Position numbers and translations under genes: made by a program
Notes under the pieces: model-generated
Database searches by the model: none
What the model saw: only the letters and a program-made list of their open reading frames with translations
What the model was told of the DNA's origin: nothing
Shown here: positions 20,162 to 32,919 of the stretch, piece by piece
How the letters are laid out: each line of letters starts with the position of its first letter
Position numbering within the stretch: position 1 is the first letter of the stretch
NCBI RefSeq assembly: GCF_900143145.1
Contig: NZ_FRDB01000002.1
Coordinates: 1 to 56,324 of the forward strand
DNA: 56,324 nt
Direction: 5' to 3'
Source of the DNA: Candidatus Sodalis sp. SoCistrobi
Lineage (GTDB): Bacteria > Pseudomonadota > Gammaproteobacteria > Enterobacterales > Enterobacteriaceae

Positions 20162-21414
20162 TCAAGGCGACGGACAGAAAACTGGTAGTAGGACTGGAGA
20201 TCGGCACGGCCAAGGTGGCCGCGCTGGTAGGGGAGGTGCTGCCCGATGGTATGGTGAATATCATCGGTGTCGGCAGTTGCCCGTCGCGTGGCATGGACAA
20301 GGGTGGCGTTAACGATCTGGAATCGGTGGTGAAATGCGTCCAGCGCGCTGTTGATCAGGCGGAGCTAATGGCGGATTGCCAGATCTCGTCGGTGTATCTT
20401 GCCCTGTCCGGCAAACATATCAGCTGCCAGAACGAAATTGGCATGGTGCCGATTTCCGAAGAAGAAGTGACCCAGGAAGACGTGGAGAATGTGGTGCATA
20501 CCGCCAAATCGGTGCGGGTGCGCGATGAGCACCGTATCTTGCACATCATCCCGCAGGACTATGCGATTGACTATCAGGAAGGAATAAAAAATCCGGTGGG
20601 TTTGTCCGGCGTACGCATGCAGGCCAAGGTCCATCTGATTACCTGCCATAATGATATGGCAAAGAACATTGTCAAAGCGGTTGAACGTTGCGGGCTGAAA
20701 GTTGACCAACTTATTTTCGCCGGTCTGGCATCAAGTTACGCGGTACTGACCGAAGATGAACGCGAACTGGGCGTGTGCGTGGTCGACATCGGCGGCGGCA
20801 CCATGGACATGGCGGTGTATACCGCCGGCGCACTGCGCCACACCAAGGTGATCCCCTACGCCGGCAATGTGGTCACCAGCGACATCGCCTATGCCTTCGG
20901 CACGCCGCCCACCGACGCCGAGGCGATCAAAGTTCGCCACGGCTGCGCGCTGGGGGCGGTGGTCAGCAAGGACGAGAGCGTGGAAGTACCGAGCGTCGGC
21001 GGCCGGCCGCCGCGCAGCTTACAGCGCCAGACCCTGGCCGAGGTGATCGAGCCGCGTTACACCGAGCTGCTGAATCTGGTCAACGACGAGATTTTGCAAC
21101 TGCAGGAGCAATTGCGGGCGCAGGGGGTGAAACACCATCTGGCCGCCGGCATTGTCCTGACCGGCGGCGCGGCGCAAATCGACGGCTTGGCGGCGTGCGC
21201 GCAGCGGGTATTTCATACCCAGGTGCGTATCGGCCAGCCGCTGAATATCACCGGCCTGACGGATTATGCGCAGGCGCCCTATTATTCTACCGCCGTGGGG
21301 CTGCTGCATTACGGTAAAGAGTCACATTTAAGCGGCGAAGTAGACGTGGAAAAAAGAACGTCGGTCAGCACATGGTTCAAGCGGTTCAGCGGCTGGCTGC
21401 GCAAAGAATTTTAA
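20158..21414 (+). CDS. ftsA: cell division protein FtsA
   Basis: FtsA is the actin-like protein that tethers FtsZ to the membrane and recruits later divisome proteins. The 418 residues compare with 420 in E. coli and are nearly identical over most of their length. Visible are the phosphate-1 loop [13 protein letters not shown] near 11-23, phosphate-2 [13 protein letters not shown] near 209-221, the adenosine loop [11 protein letters not shown] near 334, and the C-terminal amphipathic membrane-targeting helix ([13 protein letters not shown]). Confidence 0.97.
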   Translation: MIKATDRKLVVGLEIGTAKVAALVGEVLPDGMVNIIGVGSCPSRGMDKGGVNDLESVVKCVQRAVDQAELMADCQISSVYLALSGKHISCQNEIGMVPISEEEVTQEDVENVVHTAKSVRVRDEHRILHIIPQDYAIDYQEGIKNPVGLSGVRMQAKVHLITCHNDMAKNIVKAVERCGLKVDQLIFAGLASSYAVLTEDERELGVCVVDIGGGTMDMAVYTAGALRHTKVIPYAGNVVTSDIAYAFGTPPTDAEAIKVRHGCALGAVVSKDESVEVPSVGGRPPRSLQRQTLAEVIEPRYTELLNLVNDEILQLQEQLRAQGVKHHLAAGIVLTGGAAQIDGLAACAQRVFHTQVRIGQPLNITGLTDYAQAPYYSTAVGLLHYGKESHLSGEVDVEKRTSVSTWFKRFSGWLRKEF

Positions 21415-21486
21415 CGATTTTCAAGACGGAACCCGGCTGTGCAGGCGGCCGATTCCGAAGCGACAGGCACAAAACGGAGAGAAATT

Positions 21487-22647
21487 ATGTTTGAACCTAT
21501 GGAATTAACCAACGACGCGGTGATTAAAGTCATCGGCGTCGGCGGCGGTGGCGGCAACGCCGTCGAGCATATGGTGCGCGAGCGCATCGAAGGCGTGGAC
21601 TTCTTCGCGGTGAATACCGATGCTCAGGCATTGCGTAAGACGGCGGTGGGCCAGACCATTCAAATCGGCAGCGGCATTACCAAAGGGCTGGGGGCCGGCG
21701 CCAATCCCGAAGTGGGCCGCAACTCCGCCGAAGAGGACCGCGAAGCGCTGCGGGCCGCGCTAGAAGGGGCCGATATGGTGTTCATCGCCGCCGGTATGGG
21801 CGGTGGTACCGGTACCGGCGCCGCGCCGGTTGTCGCGGAAGTCGCCAAGGATCTGGGGATCCTGACCGTGGCGGTGGTCACCAAGCCCTTTAATTTTGAG
21901 GGCAAAAAACGTATGGCGTTCGCCGAGCAGGGCATTGCTGAACTCTCCAAGCATGTCGACTCGCTTATCACCATCCCTAACGACAAGCTGCTGAAAGTCC
22001 TGGGGCGCGGTATTTCGCTGCTGGACGCGTTCGGCGCCGCCAACGATGTATTGAAAGGCGCGGTGCAGGGTATCGCCGAGCTTATCACCCGCCCGGGGCT
22101 GATGAACGTCGACTTTGCCGACGTGCGCACCGTGATGTCGGAAATGGGCTATGCCATGATGGGCTCCGGCGTCGCCTGCGGCGAAGATCGCGCGGAAGAA
22201 GCGGCGGAAATGGCGATTTCCAGCCCGCTGCTGGAAGATATCGATCTGTCCGGCGCCCGTGGGGTTCTGGTCAACATTACCGCGGGCTTCGACCTGCGTC
22301 TGGACGAGTTTGAAACCGTGGGTAATACTATCCGCGCTTTTGCCTCCGACAACGCCACGGTGGTTATCGGTACCTCGCTGGACCCGGATATGAACGACGA
22401 ACTGCGCGTTACCGTGGTCGCGACCGGCATCGGTATGGACAAACGGCCGGAAATCACGCTGGTGACCAATAAGCAGAGCAGCCAGCCGGTGATGGATAAC
22501 CGCTACCGCGATCACACCGCAGGCATGTCTTCGCTCAATCATGAGCAGAAAACGGCGGCCAAGGCGGTCAATGAGCAAAACGCCCAGGGGAGTAAGGAAC
22601 CCGACTACCTGGATATCCCGGCATTCTTGCGTAAACAGGCGGATTAA
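21487..22647 (+). CDS. ftsZ: cell division GTPase FtsZ
   Basis: FtsZ polymerises into the Z ring. ATG at 21487 after GGAGAG gives [15 protein letters not shown], as in E. coli; the product is 386 residues (E. coli 383). The tubulin signature [12 protein letters not shown] lies at 103-114, the synergy-loop [11 protein letters not shown] near 207, and the C-terminal peptide [14 protein letters not shown], which binds FtsA and ZipA, is complete. It is preceded by a 72-bp spacer after ftsA and followed by about 106 bp to lpxC. Confidence 0.97.
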   Translation: MFEPMELTNDAVIKVIGVGGGGGNAVEHMVRERIEGVDFFAVNTDAQALRKTAVGQTIQIGSGITKGLGAGANPEVGRNSAEEDREALRAALEGADMVFIAAGMGGGTGTGAAPVVAEVAKDLGILTVAVVTKPFNFEGKKRMAFAEQGIAELSKHVDSLITIPNDKLLKVLGRGISLLDAFGAANDVLKGAVQGIAELITRPGLMNVDFADVRTVMSEMGYAMMGSGVACGEDRAEEAAEMAISSPLLEDIDLSGARGVLVNITAGFDLRLDEFETVGNTIRAFASDNATVVIGTSLDPDMNDELRVTVVATGIGMDKRPEITLVTNKQSSQPVMDNRYRDHTAGMSSLNHEQKTAAKAVNEQNAQGSKEPDYLDIPAFLRKQAD

Positions 22648-22735
22648 ACCGTGCCGTTTTGGGAAACGCCGCTCTTTGTGCTAAACTGGCCCGCCCACTC
22701 TTCTCTATACTGTGTGGAGTAGGCGGCATGGTTAA

Positions 22736-23671
<936 letters not shown>

Positions 23672-23752
23672 GCGTCATCATCGAGGTCGCGGTGACGCGG
23701 TGCTTGACGGCGGCGTCCCGGTATATCGCAGGCCAGGTTAGCCTTTTGGCGT

Positions 23753-24280
23753 CTATTTCCCGCGACGGGCGGGGTCGGCACTCTCTCCGGCCAGCTCCGC
23801 CAGTCGTTCTAGCGCGTTCTTTAATTTACCTTCGCTGCGCGCCGCCACATGGCGAATAGACGCCGCACTCTGTACACTCAAACGCCTTGGCTTTTCCCCC
23901 AGCGGCCGGTCACGTTGACGGTCGCTGTCGTTGTTTTGCGCATGCAATTCCTGTTTTCTCGCCAGGCCAGGGTTAATCCTGATGTCGATAGACGACAATG
24001 ATGGTAGAATCTGCGCTCTTAACGTGGACAATAATTGAGGTTGTTCATAGCGTAACCGCATCTTCCAGCTGGCATTGGCGGTTTCCAGTACCAGTACCCC
24101 CTGGCGGACGTTGGCGACGCGGCACCAGGGGCGCAGCGGTGCCGGCAACAGCGCGTTGACCGTGCGGTTGAGCTTAAGCAGCAAGATGGCGCGCTGCTGA
24201 ATCTTTGAGAGGGACACGCGGCCCGTTTCGGCGGCGTCGCTAAACAGGCTGTCGATGGGATGTGGACGACTATCGCGCAT
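23753..24280 (-). CDS. dciA: DciA-type DUF721 protein
   Basis: The 175-residue product carries a DUF721 domain in its first 110 residues: LSKIQQRAILLLKLNRTVNAL, WCRVANVRQGVLVLETANASW and LRYEQPQLLSTLRAQILPSL are the recognisable blocks. DUF721 proteins include DciA, the ancestral loader of the replicative helicase DnaB, which E. coli has replaced with DnaC. Several Enterobacterales keep a gene in this position, between lpxC and secM on the opposite strand; E. coli lacks it. The C-terminal 65 residues are basic and low in order. ATG at 24280 is chosen because homology begins there (MRDSRPHPIDSLF). Whether it acts in helicase loading here is inference. Confidence 0.75.
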   Translation of the reverse strand: MRDSRPHPIDSLFSDAAETGRVSLSKIQQRAILLLKLNRTVNALLPAPLRPWCRVANVRQGVLVLETANASWKMRLRYEQPQLLSTLRAQILPSLSSIDIRINPGLARKQELHAQNNDSDRQRDRPLGEKPRRLSVQSAASIRHVAARSEGKLKNALERLAELAGESADPARRGK

Positions 24281-24312
24281 AACAACACTCCGGCGGAAGA
24301 CATGATCGGGTA

Positions 24313-24813
24313 ATGGGTATTCTAAATCGTTGGCGACAATTTGGCAGACGTTATTTCTGGCCGCATCTTCTGTTGGGGATGGTCGCGGCCGGTTTTGGCG
24401 TGCCGTTATTGCCAGGCGGCCAGGAGATGCTGCACCAGGCCGACAATTGCCCAAGCCTTAGCCGACAAAGCGCCTTTCAGGTCGGCTTTAGTCAGCTGGC
24501 GCGGCTGAAGGATGTCCCGGGTCGCCCCACCTACGCCGTTGACTACTGGCATCAGCATGCCATACGTACCGTCATCCGTCATCTCTCCATTGCCTGGGCC
24601 CCCGCGCCGTTGCCCGAGGCCGTCGCGCCGCTGCGCGTTCAGCATCAGGTGCTGCTGACCACGCTGAGTCTGTTGCTCAACCGCGAAGCGCGGCCGCCGG
24701 TGCTGGTCCGCCGGCTGCGGTTAACGGACCACGTCGCTTTCATCGACAATCGTAGCGGCATCCGTCTGGCGCAGCTGCAGGGAATACGCGCCGGCCCGCC
24801 GGCCGTCGCCTGA
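24313..24813 (+). CDS. secM: secretion monitor SecM
   Basis: SecM is a secreted arrest peptide whose ribosome stalling exposes the secA ribosome site when export is slow. The 166-residue product (E. coli 170) has the basic start WRQFGRRYFWPHLLLGMVAA with a long signal peptide, YAVDYWHQHAIRTVIRHLSI near 73-92, and the arrest core QGIRAGPP at 156-163. The E. coli arrest residues Phe and Trp at -16 and -11 from the key Pro are Asn and Arg here, so the upstream half of the stalling motif is not conserved. secA begins 78 bp downstream. Confidence 0.9.
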   Translation: MGILNRWRQFGRRYFWPHLLLGMVAAGFGVPLLPGGQEMLHQADNCPSLSRQSAFQVGFSQLARLKDVPGRPTYAVDYWHQHAIRTVIRHLSIAWAPAPLPEAVAPLRVQHQVLLTTLSLLLNREARPPVLVRRLRLTDHVAFIDNRSGIRLAQLQGIRAGPPAVA

Positions 24814-24890
24814 CGCTGAAGGACCTTAACTTTCCCGCAAACGATTTTTTGGCCGCCGATGGACGGGGCCGTGATGAGATGTGACTGACT

Positions 24891-27599
<2,709 letters not shown>

Positions 27600-27631
27600 T
27601 ACGGCACCTCTTGACCGATAGTCGCCCATCA

Positions 27632-27653
27632 CGCCCGGTTCGCCGGGCGTTTT
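27632..27653 (+). terminator. secA terminator
   Basis: A 7-bp GC stem CGCCCGG / CCGGGCG with a TTCG tetraloop (27632-27649) is followed by TTTT. It lies 33 bp after the secA stop and ahead of mutT. Confidence 0.8.
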
Positions 27654-27728
27654 AGTAAATACGGTTTACACTTTTTCTAAGGCGCGCGGCCTGGCTGTGC
27701 GGGACAACCTGAAGGAGCGCTGACAGCT

Positions 27729-28118
27729 ATGACGATACGAACCATTGCGGTGGGTATCATTCGTAACGCCCGGCGGGAAATTTTTATCGCCCGACGGGCG
27801 GCGGATGTGCACATGGGGGGATTTTGGGAGTTTCCAGGCGGTAAGGTAGAGCCGGGAGAGACCCCCGAACAGGCGCTGTATCGCGAATTGCGCGAAGAGA
27901 TCGGCATTGAGGTCGAGCATGCCCAGCTGTTGGCGACCACCCAGCATGCTTTCGCCGAGCGGCAGTTGGCGTTTTATTTCTATCTAGTGGAACAGTGGCG
28001 CGGCACGCCCTGCGGCAACGAAGGGCAGCCGGTGCGCTGGTGCCCACAGCAGGCGCTGCGCGCGGATGAGTTCCCGCCGGCCAACGCGGCCATCATCCGC
28101 CAACTAACGGCGGACTAA
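27729..28118 (+). CDS. mutT: 8-oxo-dGTP diphosphatase MutT
   Basis: MutT hydrolyses 8-oxo-dGTP and so prevents A:T to C:G transversions. The 129 residues equal the E. coli length. The Nudix box GX5EX7REUXEEXGU is complete at residues 38-60 ([16 protein letters not shown]), and FWEFPGGK precedes it. It lies downstream of secA as in E. coli. The start at 27729 ([21 protein letters not shown]) agrees with the family. Confidence 0.95.
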   Translation: MTIRTIAVGIIRNARREIFIARRAADVHMGGFWEFPGGKVEPGETPEQALYRELREEIGIEVEHAQLLATTQHAFAERQLAFYFYLVEQWRGTPCGNEGQPVRWCPQQALRADEFPPANAAIIRQLTAD

Positions 28119-28429
28119 GAGCACGGCGTCAGCCAATAGCGCAACGCTGCCGCGCGAGGGCCAGCGGAGGTGTAACGCTGTCGCTTGAGAGTCAACGCAC
28201 AGCGCAACGCTGTCGCTTGGGAGTCAACGTACAGCGCGACGCTGCCCCGCGAGGAGTCAACGGATTACGCTACGCTGTCCCGCGCAGTTGGTCGCCGGCG
28301 GCAGACAAGCGCACCGTGCCGCCGACGGCGGGCGGGGAAACCAGGGTAAGCCGGGGTGGCTGGTGCGGCATGCGGGGGTGAAGCGTGTCGCCTGCGACGG
28401 CAGGGTAAACCGCCGCCGGTGCGGCCCTG
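28119..28429. other. mutT-yacG convergent spacer
   Basis: No gene is readable in these 311 bp between convergent mutT and yacG. The left half holds the approximately 32-bp degenerate repeats described separately; the right half (28290-28429) is GC-rich with several short inverted stretches but no clean terminator for yacG. Confidence 0.6.
28135..28290. repeat. degenerate ~32-bp tandem repeat, five copies
   Basis: The hexamer ACGCTG recurs at 28144, 28175, 28207, 28239 and 28272, a spacing of 31-33 bp, inside a longer unit close to AGCGCAACGCTGTCGCTTGG followed by GAGTCAACG. Copies two to four are most alike; the ends are eroded. There is no spacer of unique sequence, so it is not a CRISPR array. 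Confidence 0.75.
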
Positions 28430-28630
28430 TTAATGGCGGGTTTCATCGCTCCACTCGTCGCTGTCGATAATCTGCACGTCGCTTGGAATGCGTTTTTCTT
28501 CTTCCGCCCATTCGCCCAAATCAATCAGCTGACAGCGTTTGCTGCAAAACGGCCGGAACAGGCTTTTTTGGCTCCATTCCACCGCTTTGCCGCAGGTGGG
28601 GCAGGGGACGTTAACGATATCGTCGCTCAT
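28430..28630 (-). CDS. yacG: DNA gyrase inhibitor YacG
   Basis: YacG is a small zinc protein that inhibits DNA gyrase by binding GyrB. The 66-residue product (E. coli 65) has the four zinc ligands Cys10, Cys13, Cys29 and Cys33 in CPTC and CSKRC, and the conserved [20 protein letters not shown] block. It follows zapD by 12 bp in the coaE-zapD-yacG operon. Confidence 0.96.
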   Translation of the reverse strand: MSDDIVNVPCPTCGKAVEWSQKSLFRPFCSKRCQLIDLGEWAEEEKRIPSDVQIIDSDEWSDETRH

Positions 28631-28642
28631 GGTCGCGTTCTC

Positions 28643-29398
28643 CTAACAGCAGGCCAGTTCAAACGGCAGGCGGTTCGGCACCACACCGTTTTCGCTGTCC
28701 AGGGATAAAAAACGGATAGCATAACGGGTTTTATGGCCGGATACTTGTGGATAAAGTTGATGCTCAACAGGGATGCGTAGCCGCAGCAAATCGCCAACCT
28801 CGGCGTTGTCCTGGAAAAAACCGTTTAAACTGATTTGATTCTTGAACGGCCCCGAATGGCGCACGATATCAAGGATGCGGGTCAGCGCGGCGTTGAGCGG
28901 ATCCAGCGTTTGCAGCCAGCCGTTGACCTGCGCGTCCCGCAGCGGCTGCGGCAGATGGAGCCAAATATGCAGCGCCGGCAGGTCGAAGCTGCAGCAGCCG
29001 CCCGGAATGGAAAGCCGCTGGCGCACGGCGCCGATCAGGCGATCCTCGCGCAGCAACTGACCCAGGCGCGGGGCCGACATCAGCGTGGTGGCGCAACGTT
29101 TGAACTCGGTGCGCAGGGCGCTGACGCGCTCGCTGTCGACGCCGGGCACGCCTTCCCACTGCAATAACTTTTGCTGCTGGCGATCGAGCTCTTTGAGCAT
29201 TTCACTGCGGATATCGCCGCGTTCCAGAACGTCCAGCAGATCGGACAAGGTACGAAAAAACGTCAGCGCGTTGGCCGTCTCGCTTAATGCCGGATGTCGG
29301 TAAAGCTGCTGAAGAAGAAACTCCAGTCGAAGCCAGGTACGCATTTTTTCATTTAACGGGTGTTCAAATAGCACCGTTGTCGAGTAAACGTCACTCAT
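28643..29398 (-). CDS. zapD: FtsZ-associated protein ZapD
   Basis: ZapD cross-links FtsZ filaments and stabilises the Z ring. The 251 residues (E. coli 247) align throughout: [20 protein letters not shown] near 10-29, [20 protein letters not shown] near 48-67, and the C-terminal [25 protein letters not shown] region that mediates FtsZ binding. The start overlaps the coaE stop by 4 bp. Confidence 0.95.
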   Translation of the reverse strand: MSDVYSTTVLFEHPLNEKMRTWLRLEFLLQQLYRHPALSETANALTFFRTLSDLLDVLERGDIRSEMLKELDRQQQKLLQWEGVPGVDSERVSALRTEFKRCATTLMSAPRLGQLLREDRLIGAVRQRLSIPGGCCSFDLPALHIWLHLPQPLRDAQVNGWLQTLDPLNAALTRILDIVRHSGPFKNQISLNGFFQDNAEVGDLLRLRIPVEHQLYPQVSGHKTRYAIRFLSLDSENGVVPNRLPFELACC

Positions 29399-30021
29399 GG
29401 TGATTTATCCTGTCGGGTTGCTGATGCCGCAAGCGCAAGATAGCGTTGATGCAAGGTAGCAACGCGATCCGTTATCTCCTCGGGGCGCCCGCTATTATCA
29501 ATAATATCGTCCGCGCAGGCCAGACGCTGCTGACGCGACACCTGCGACGCCAAAATGTTTTCTACCTGTGCACGGCTGACGCCGTCCCGGCTGAGCGTAC
29601 GCACGATCTGGCGCTCGCGGTCGACGTCCACCACCAGCACCCGGTTGGCGCGCTGCTGCAGGTTGTTTTCAATCAGTAGCGGCACTACCCACAGCACATA
29701 CGGGGTGCGGGCTGAGCGTAACTGCTGCTCGGTTTGCCGTTGAATAAGCGGATGAAGCAGGCCGTTAAGCCAGGCTTTTTCTGCCGGGTCGCTGAAAATA
29801 CGCGCGCGAAGCGCGGCGCGATCCAGCGAGCCGTCCGCGCTTAGCATCGCCGGGCCAAAACGCTGCACGATGGCGTGCAGGGCCGGACTTTCCGGCTGCA
29901 CCACCTCCCGGGCGATCACGTCGGCGTCCACCAGAGGCACGCCGAGCGCGGCAAAGGCGTTGGCCACCGTGCTTTTACCGCTGCCGATACCGCCGGTCAA
30001 GGCGACAATGTATTGCGTCAC
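29395..30021 (-). CDS. coaE: dephospho-CoA kinase
   Basis: CoaE phosphorylates dephospho-CoA, the last step of coenzyme A synthesis. The 208 residues match E. coli CoaE (206). The P-loop GGIGSGKST is at 10-18, with [11 protein letters not shown] near 32-42 and [12 protein letters not shown] near 111. It is the first gene of the minus-strand coaE-zapD-yacG unit, divergent from guaC. Confidence 0.96.
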   Translation of the reverse strand: MTQYIVALTGGIGSGKSTVANAFAALGVPLVDADVIAREVVQPESPALHAIVQRFGPAMLSADGSLDRAALRARIFSDPAEKAWLNGLLHPLIQRQTEQQLRSARTPYVLWVVPLLIENNLQQRANRVLVVDVDRERQIVRTLSRDGVSRAQVENILASQVSRQQRLACADDIIDNSGRPEEITDRVATLHQRYLALAASATRQDKSP

Positions 30022-30205
30022 GTTAACTGCCTCACCCCGAAAGAGAATCCCCCGGCACCAGGTAAATTGGTACGATTGTAGCGTAAAATGGGCAGATTTC
30101 GCAGTCTTGCCCTAACTTTAATCCCGCGTATGATACCGCTACTGGAATAGGCAAATTGTATCCGATATTGATTAGCGACTCGTCGCCTTTTACCAGGAAA
30201 ACCCT

Positions 30206-31249
30206 ATGCGTATTGAAGAAGATGTGAAGTTAGGTTTTAAAGATGTCCTTATCCGGCCAAAACGCTCCACGCTGAAAAGCCGCTCCGATGTTGAACTACA
30301 GCGCGACTTCACCTTCAAACACCCCGGCATTCGCTGGTCCGGTGTGCCGGTTATCGCCGCGAACATGGATACCGTCGGCACCTTTAATATGGCGGAGGCG
30401 CTGGCCGCCTTCGACGTACTCACCGCGGTGCACAAACATTATAACGTGGATCAGTGGCGTGAGTTTGTGGCGCGGGCGCCGGAATCGGTACTGCGTCATG
30501 TGATGGTGTCCACCGGCACCTCAGCCGCCGACTTCGAGAAATTGAAGCAGATCCTGGCGCTGTCGCCGCAGCTAAATTTTATCTGCATTGATGTCGCCAA
30601 TGGCTATTCGGAGCATTTTGTGAACTTTGTTCAAAAAGCTCGCGAAGCCTGCCCGGATAAAGTGATTTGCGCCGGCAATGTGGTGACGGGCGAAATGGTG
30701 GAAGAACTTATTCTTTCCGGCGCCGATATCGTCAAAGTGGGTATCGGCCCCGGCTCGGTATGCACCACTCGGGTGAAAACCGGCGTCGGCTATCCCCAGC
30801 TGTCGGCGGTCATTGAGTGTGCCGATGCCGCCCACGGTCTGAGCGGGCAGATTGTCAGCGACGGCGGCTGCGCGGTGCCGGGCGACGTCGCCAAAGCGTT
30901 CGGCGGTGGCGCGGATTTCGTGATGTTGGGCGGCATGCTGGCGGGCCACGACGAATGCGAAGGCACCCTCGTCGAGGAAAACGGCGAACGCTTTATGCTG
31001 TTCTACGGCATGAGCTCAGAGTCAGCCATGAAGCGGCATGTCGGCGGCGTGGAGGATTACCGCGCGGCGGAGGGCAAGACCGTCAAACTTCCGCTACGCG
31101 GGCCGGTGGAATATGCCATCCGCGATATCCTCGGTGGTCTGCGTTCCGCCTGCACCTACGTTGGCGCCTCGCGTTTGAAGGAATTGACCAAACGCACCAC
31201 GTTTATCCGCGTCGCCGAGCAGGAAAACCGAGTCTTCACCCAGTTGTAA
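30206..31249 (+). CDS. guaC: GMP reductase
   Basis: GuaC reduces GMP to IMP with NADPH, salvaging purines. The 347 residues equal the E. coli length. The catalytic Cys186 lies in [19 protein letters not shown] precedes it and the C-terminal [13 protein letters not shown] flap follows near 272. A pair of complementary arms after the gene (31255-31284, TCAGGCGGC / GCCGCCTGA) may form a hairpin but lacks a T-run. Confidence 0.97.
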   Translation: MRIEEDVKLGFKDVLIRPKRSTLKSRSDVELQRDFTFKHPGIRWSGVPVIAANMDTVGTFNMAEALAAFDVLTAVHKHYNVDQWREFVARAPESVLRHVMVSTGTSAADFEKLKQILALSPQLNFICIDVANGYSEHFVNFVQKAREACPDKVICAGNVVTGEMVEELILSGADIVKVGIGPGSVCTTRVKTGVGYPQLSAVIECADAAHGLSGQIVSDGGCAVPGDVAKAFGGGADFVMLGGMLAGHDECEGTLVEENGERFMLFYGMSSESAMKRHVGGVEDYRAAEGKTVKLPLRGPVEYAIRDILGGLRSACTYVGASRLKELTKRTTFIRVAEQENRVFTQL

Positions 31250-31713
31250 ACAGCGTCAGGCGGCGAACGGGACGCCGCCGCCTGAACATGTCCCCGGTTG
31301 CGTGGTTCAGCATTGCTCTTAGCCTGCCGTTGCCTTGAGCGTCTCCCGGCCCTGCAAAGAGAGGTGACGGCGGCGCCCGCGACCGGCGCTTCCTGCGGCC
31401 CGCTATTGTGCACCATCGACTAGCGCATCCTGCAGACTGCCATCGTATGTACCTGCCCGGCGCGTCCTTCGGCCTGCAACCGCGCGTGCGCGGGGCCCGC
31501 CATCGTGCACCCATAACCAGCGCATCCTGCAGCCTGCCACCCTACGCACCTGCCAGCGTGTCCTTCGGCCTGCAACCGTGCGCGCCCGGCGGCGCATCCT
31601 GCCGCCTGCCATTCGTATGTACCTGCCCGGCGCGTCCTTCGGCCTAGAACCGTGCGCGCCCGGCGGCGTTTCCTTATCTCTGCAACCGTGCGTGGCGGGT
31701 GTGCCGTAGTCGC
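31250..31713. other. guaC-hofC convergent spacer
   Basis: These 464 bp hold no recognisable gene. They contain a possible guaC hairpin (31255-31284) and the approximately 72-bp repeats starting at 31422. Minus-strand open frames here give Arg/Gly-rich peptides created by the repeats and are not genes. Confidence 0.6.
31422..31700. repeat. ~72-bp imperfect tandem repeat
   Basis: The core AGCGCATCCTGCAG...CCTGCC starts at 31422, 31519 and 31591, and a truncated fourth copy follows near 31662. The last two complete copies are 72 bp apart; the first is 97 bp because it carries an extra GC-rich segment. The inner block GCGTCCTTCGGCCTGCAACC recurs in each copy with one or two changes. No protein-coding bias is visible. 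Confidence 0.8.
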
Positions 31714-32919
31714 TCAAAACTGGCTAAACACTTCGCCTAACTGCAGCAGGGGTAAATAAAGAATCACCACCAGTCCGCACACCATGGCGCCCGTCAGCAG
31801 CAGCAGCGCAGGCTCGGCCAGCTGCGCCAGCTGTTCGGCCTTTTCCCGCGCCTGCTCGCCGTGTAACCGCGCCAGCTGCGATAAAACCTCGTCCAGCGTG
31901 CCGGTGAGCTCGCCATTGCGAATGAGCCAGCGGCAATGCGCCGGAAACAGCGATGTTGGCGCCAGTGTTTGGTGCAGCGCCTTGCCGCGGCGCAGATCCT
32001 GCCGGCAGCGCAGCACGGCCTGACGATAGCGCGGGTGCCCCACGGCGCGGGCCGCGACCGCCAGCGCCCGATCGAGAGCGATGCCGGCGCGATGGGTCAT
32101 TGACAGCGTCTGGAACAACTGGTGAAGCGCGTGATGTCGCAACAGCGGGCCCGCCAGCGGCAGCCACAGCGCTGTGGCGCGCAGCCGATGACGCCAGCGC
32201 GGGTGATAGTGGCACAGTCGCCGCCAGACGCCGTACAGCGACAGCGCGACGGCGAGATAAATCAGACCCTGTTCCCCCGCGTGCGCCGCGAAACGCAGCA
32301 GCAGGGCGGCGGTGGGCGGTAGGGGGACGCCTGCGCTGGCATAGATTCGGGTGAAGGCCGGCAACAGCATGAGCAGCATGAGCAGCAGCACGCCGACCGC
32401 GCCCATACTGACCAGCAGCGGATAGCGTAGCGACCGCATGACCTGCTGTCTAAGACGCCACAGCCGGGCTTCGCTTTGCGCCAGTTCGGCGCAGCAGCTA
32501 TCTAACCTGCCGGTAAGCTCGCCCAGGGCGAACATGGCGCACCACACCGGCGGAAAGACCTGCGGCCAGGCGGCGCAGGCCCGTGATAGCGTCACCCCCC
32601 GTTCGATATCCGCGCCGATCTGCGCCAGCAGGCAGCGCCAGCCTGCGCGGGGGTATTCGGCGCCCAGCAGCGTCAGGCTTTCCCGCAGCGGCAGGCCGGT
32701 CTGCAGCAGCGAGGCGAGCCGGTCGGTAAGGTCAATCAGCGCCCGGCGTTGCCAATAGCGCGCCGGCAGCCAGCCGTGAATACGCAAGCGAAAGGGCTGG
32801 TGGCCCAACGCCACTAAACGCAGACCGCAGTCGCGGCGGCTGTGGCCTATTATCTCACCCCGACAAAGTTGGCCTTCGGCGGACAAACCCTGCCAACGCC
32901 AGAGCCAGCAGCCGGTCAC
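31714..32919 (-). CDS. hofC: type IV pilus-like inner membrane protein HofC (PilC/GspF family)
   Basis: HofC belongs to the GspF/PilC family of inner membrane platform proteins of type IV pili and type II secretion. I chose GTG at 32919, which overlaps the hofB stop (GTGA), giving 401 residues (E. coli 400). Two GspF domains are visible, each with the signature FPPVWCAMFALGELTGRLD near 120 and FPAHCRWLIRNGELTGTLDE near 325; hydrophobic segments lie near 175-195, 220-240 and 365-390. It appears intact, but its operon is interrupted upstream. Confidence 0.88.
   Translation of the reverse strand: MTGCWLWRWQGLSAEGQLCRGEIIGHSRRDCGLRLVALGHQPFRLRIHGWLPARYWQRRALIDLTDRLASLLQTGLPLRESLTLLGAEYPRAGWRCLLAQIGADIERGVTLSRACAAWPQVFPPVWCAMFALGELTGRLDSCCAELAQSEARLWRLRQQVMRSLRYPLLVSMGAVGVLLLMLLMLLPAFTRIYASAGVPLPPTAALLLRFAAHAGEQGLIYLAVALSLYGVWRRLCHYHPRWRHRLRATALWLPLAGPLLRHHALHQLFQTLSMTHRAGIALDRALAVAARAVGHPRYRQAVLRCRQDLRRGKALHQTLAPTSLFPAHCRWLIRNGELTGTLDEVLSQLARLHGEQAREKAEQLAQLAEPALLLLTGAMVCGLVVILYLPLLQLGEVFSQF

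Noticed and set aside
28135-28290. Regularly spaced repeats considered as a CRISPR array
   Set aside because: Units are contiguous with no unique spacers, the copies are degenerate and no cas gene is nearby.
31403-31717. A 104-codon minus-strand frame between guaC and hofC
   Set aside because: It consists of the translated 72-bp repeat and has no protein-like features.
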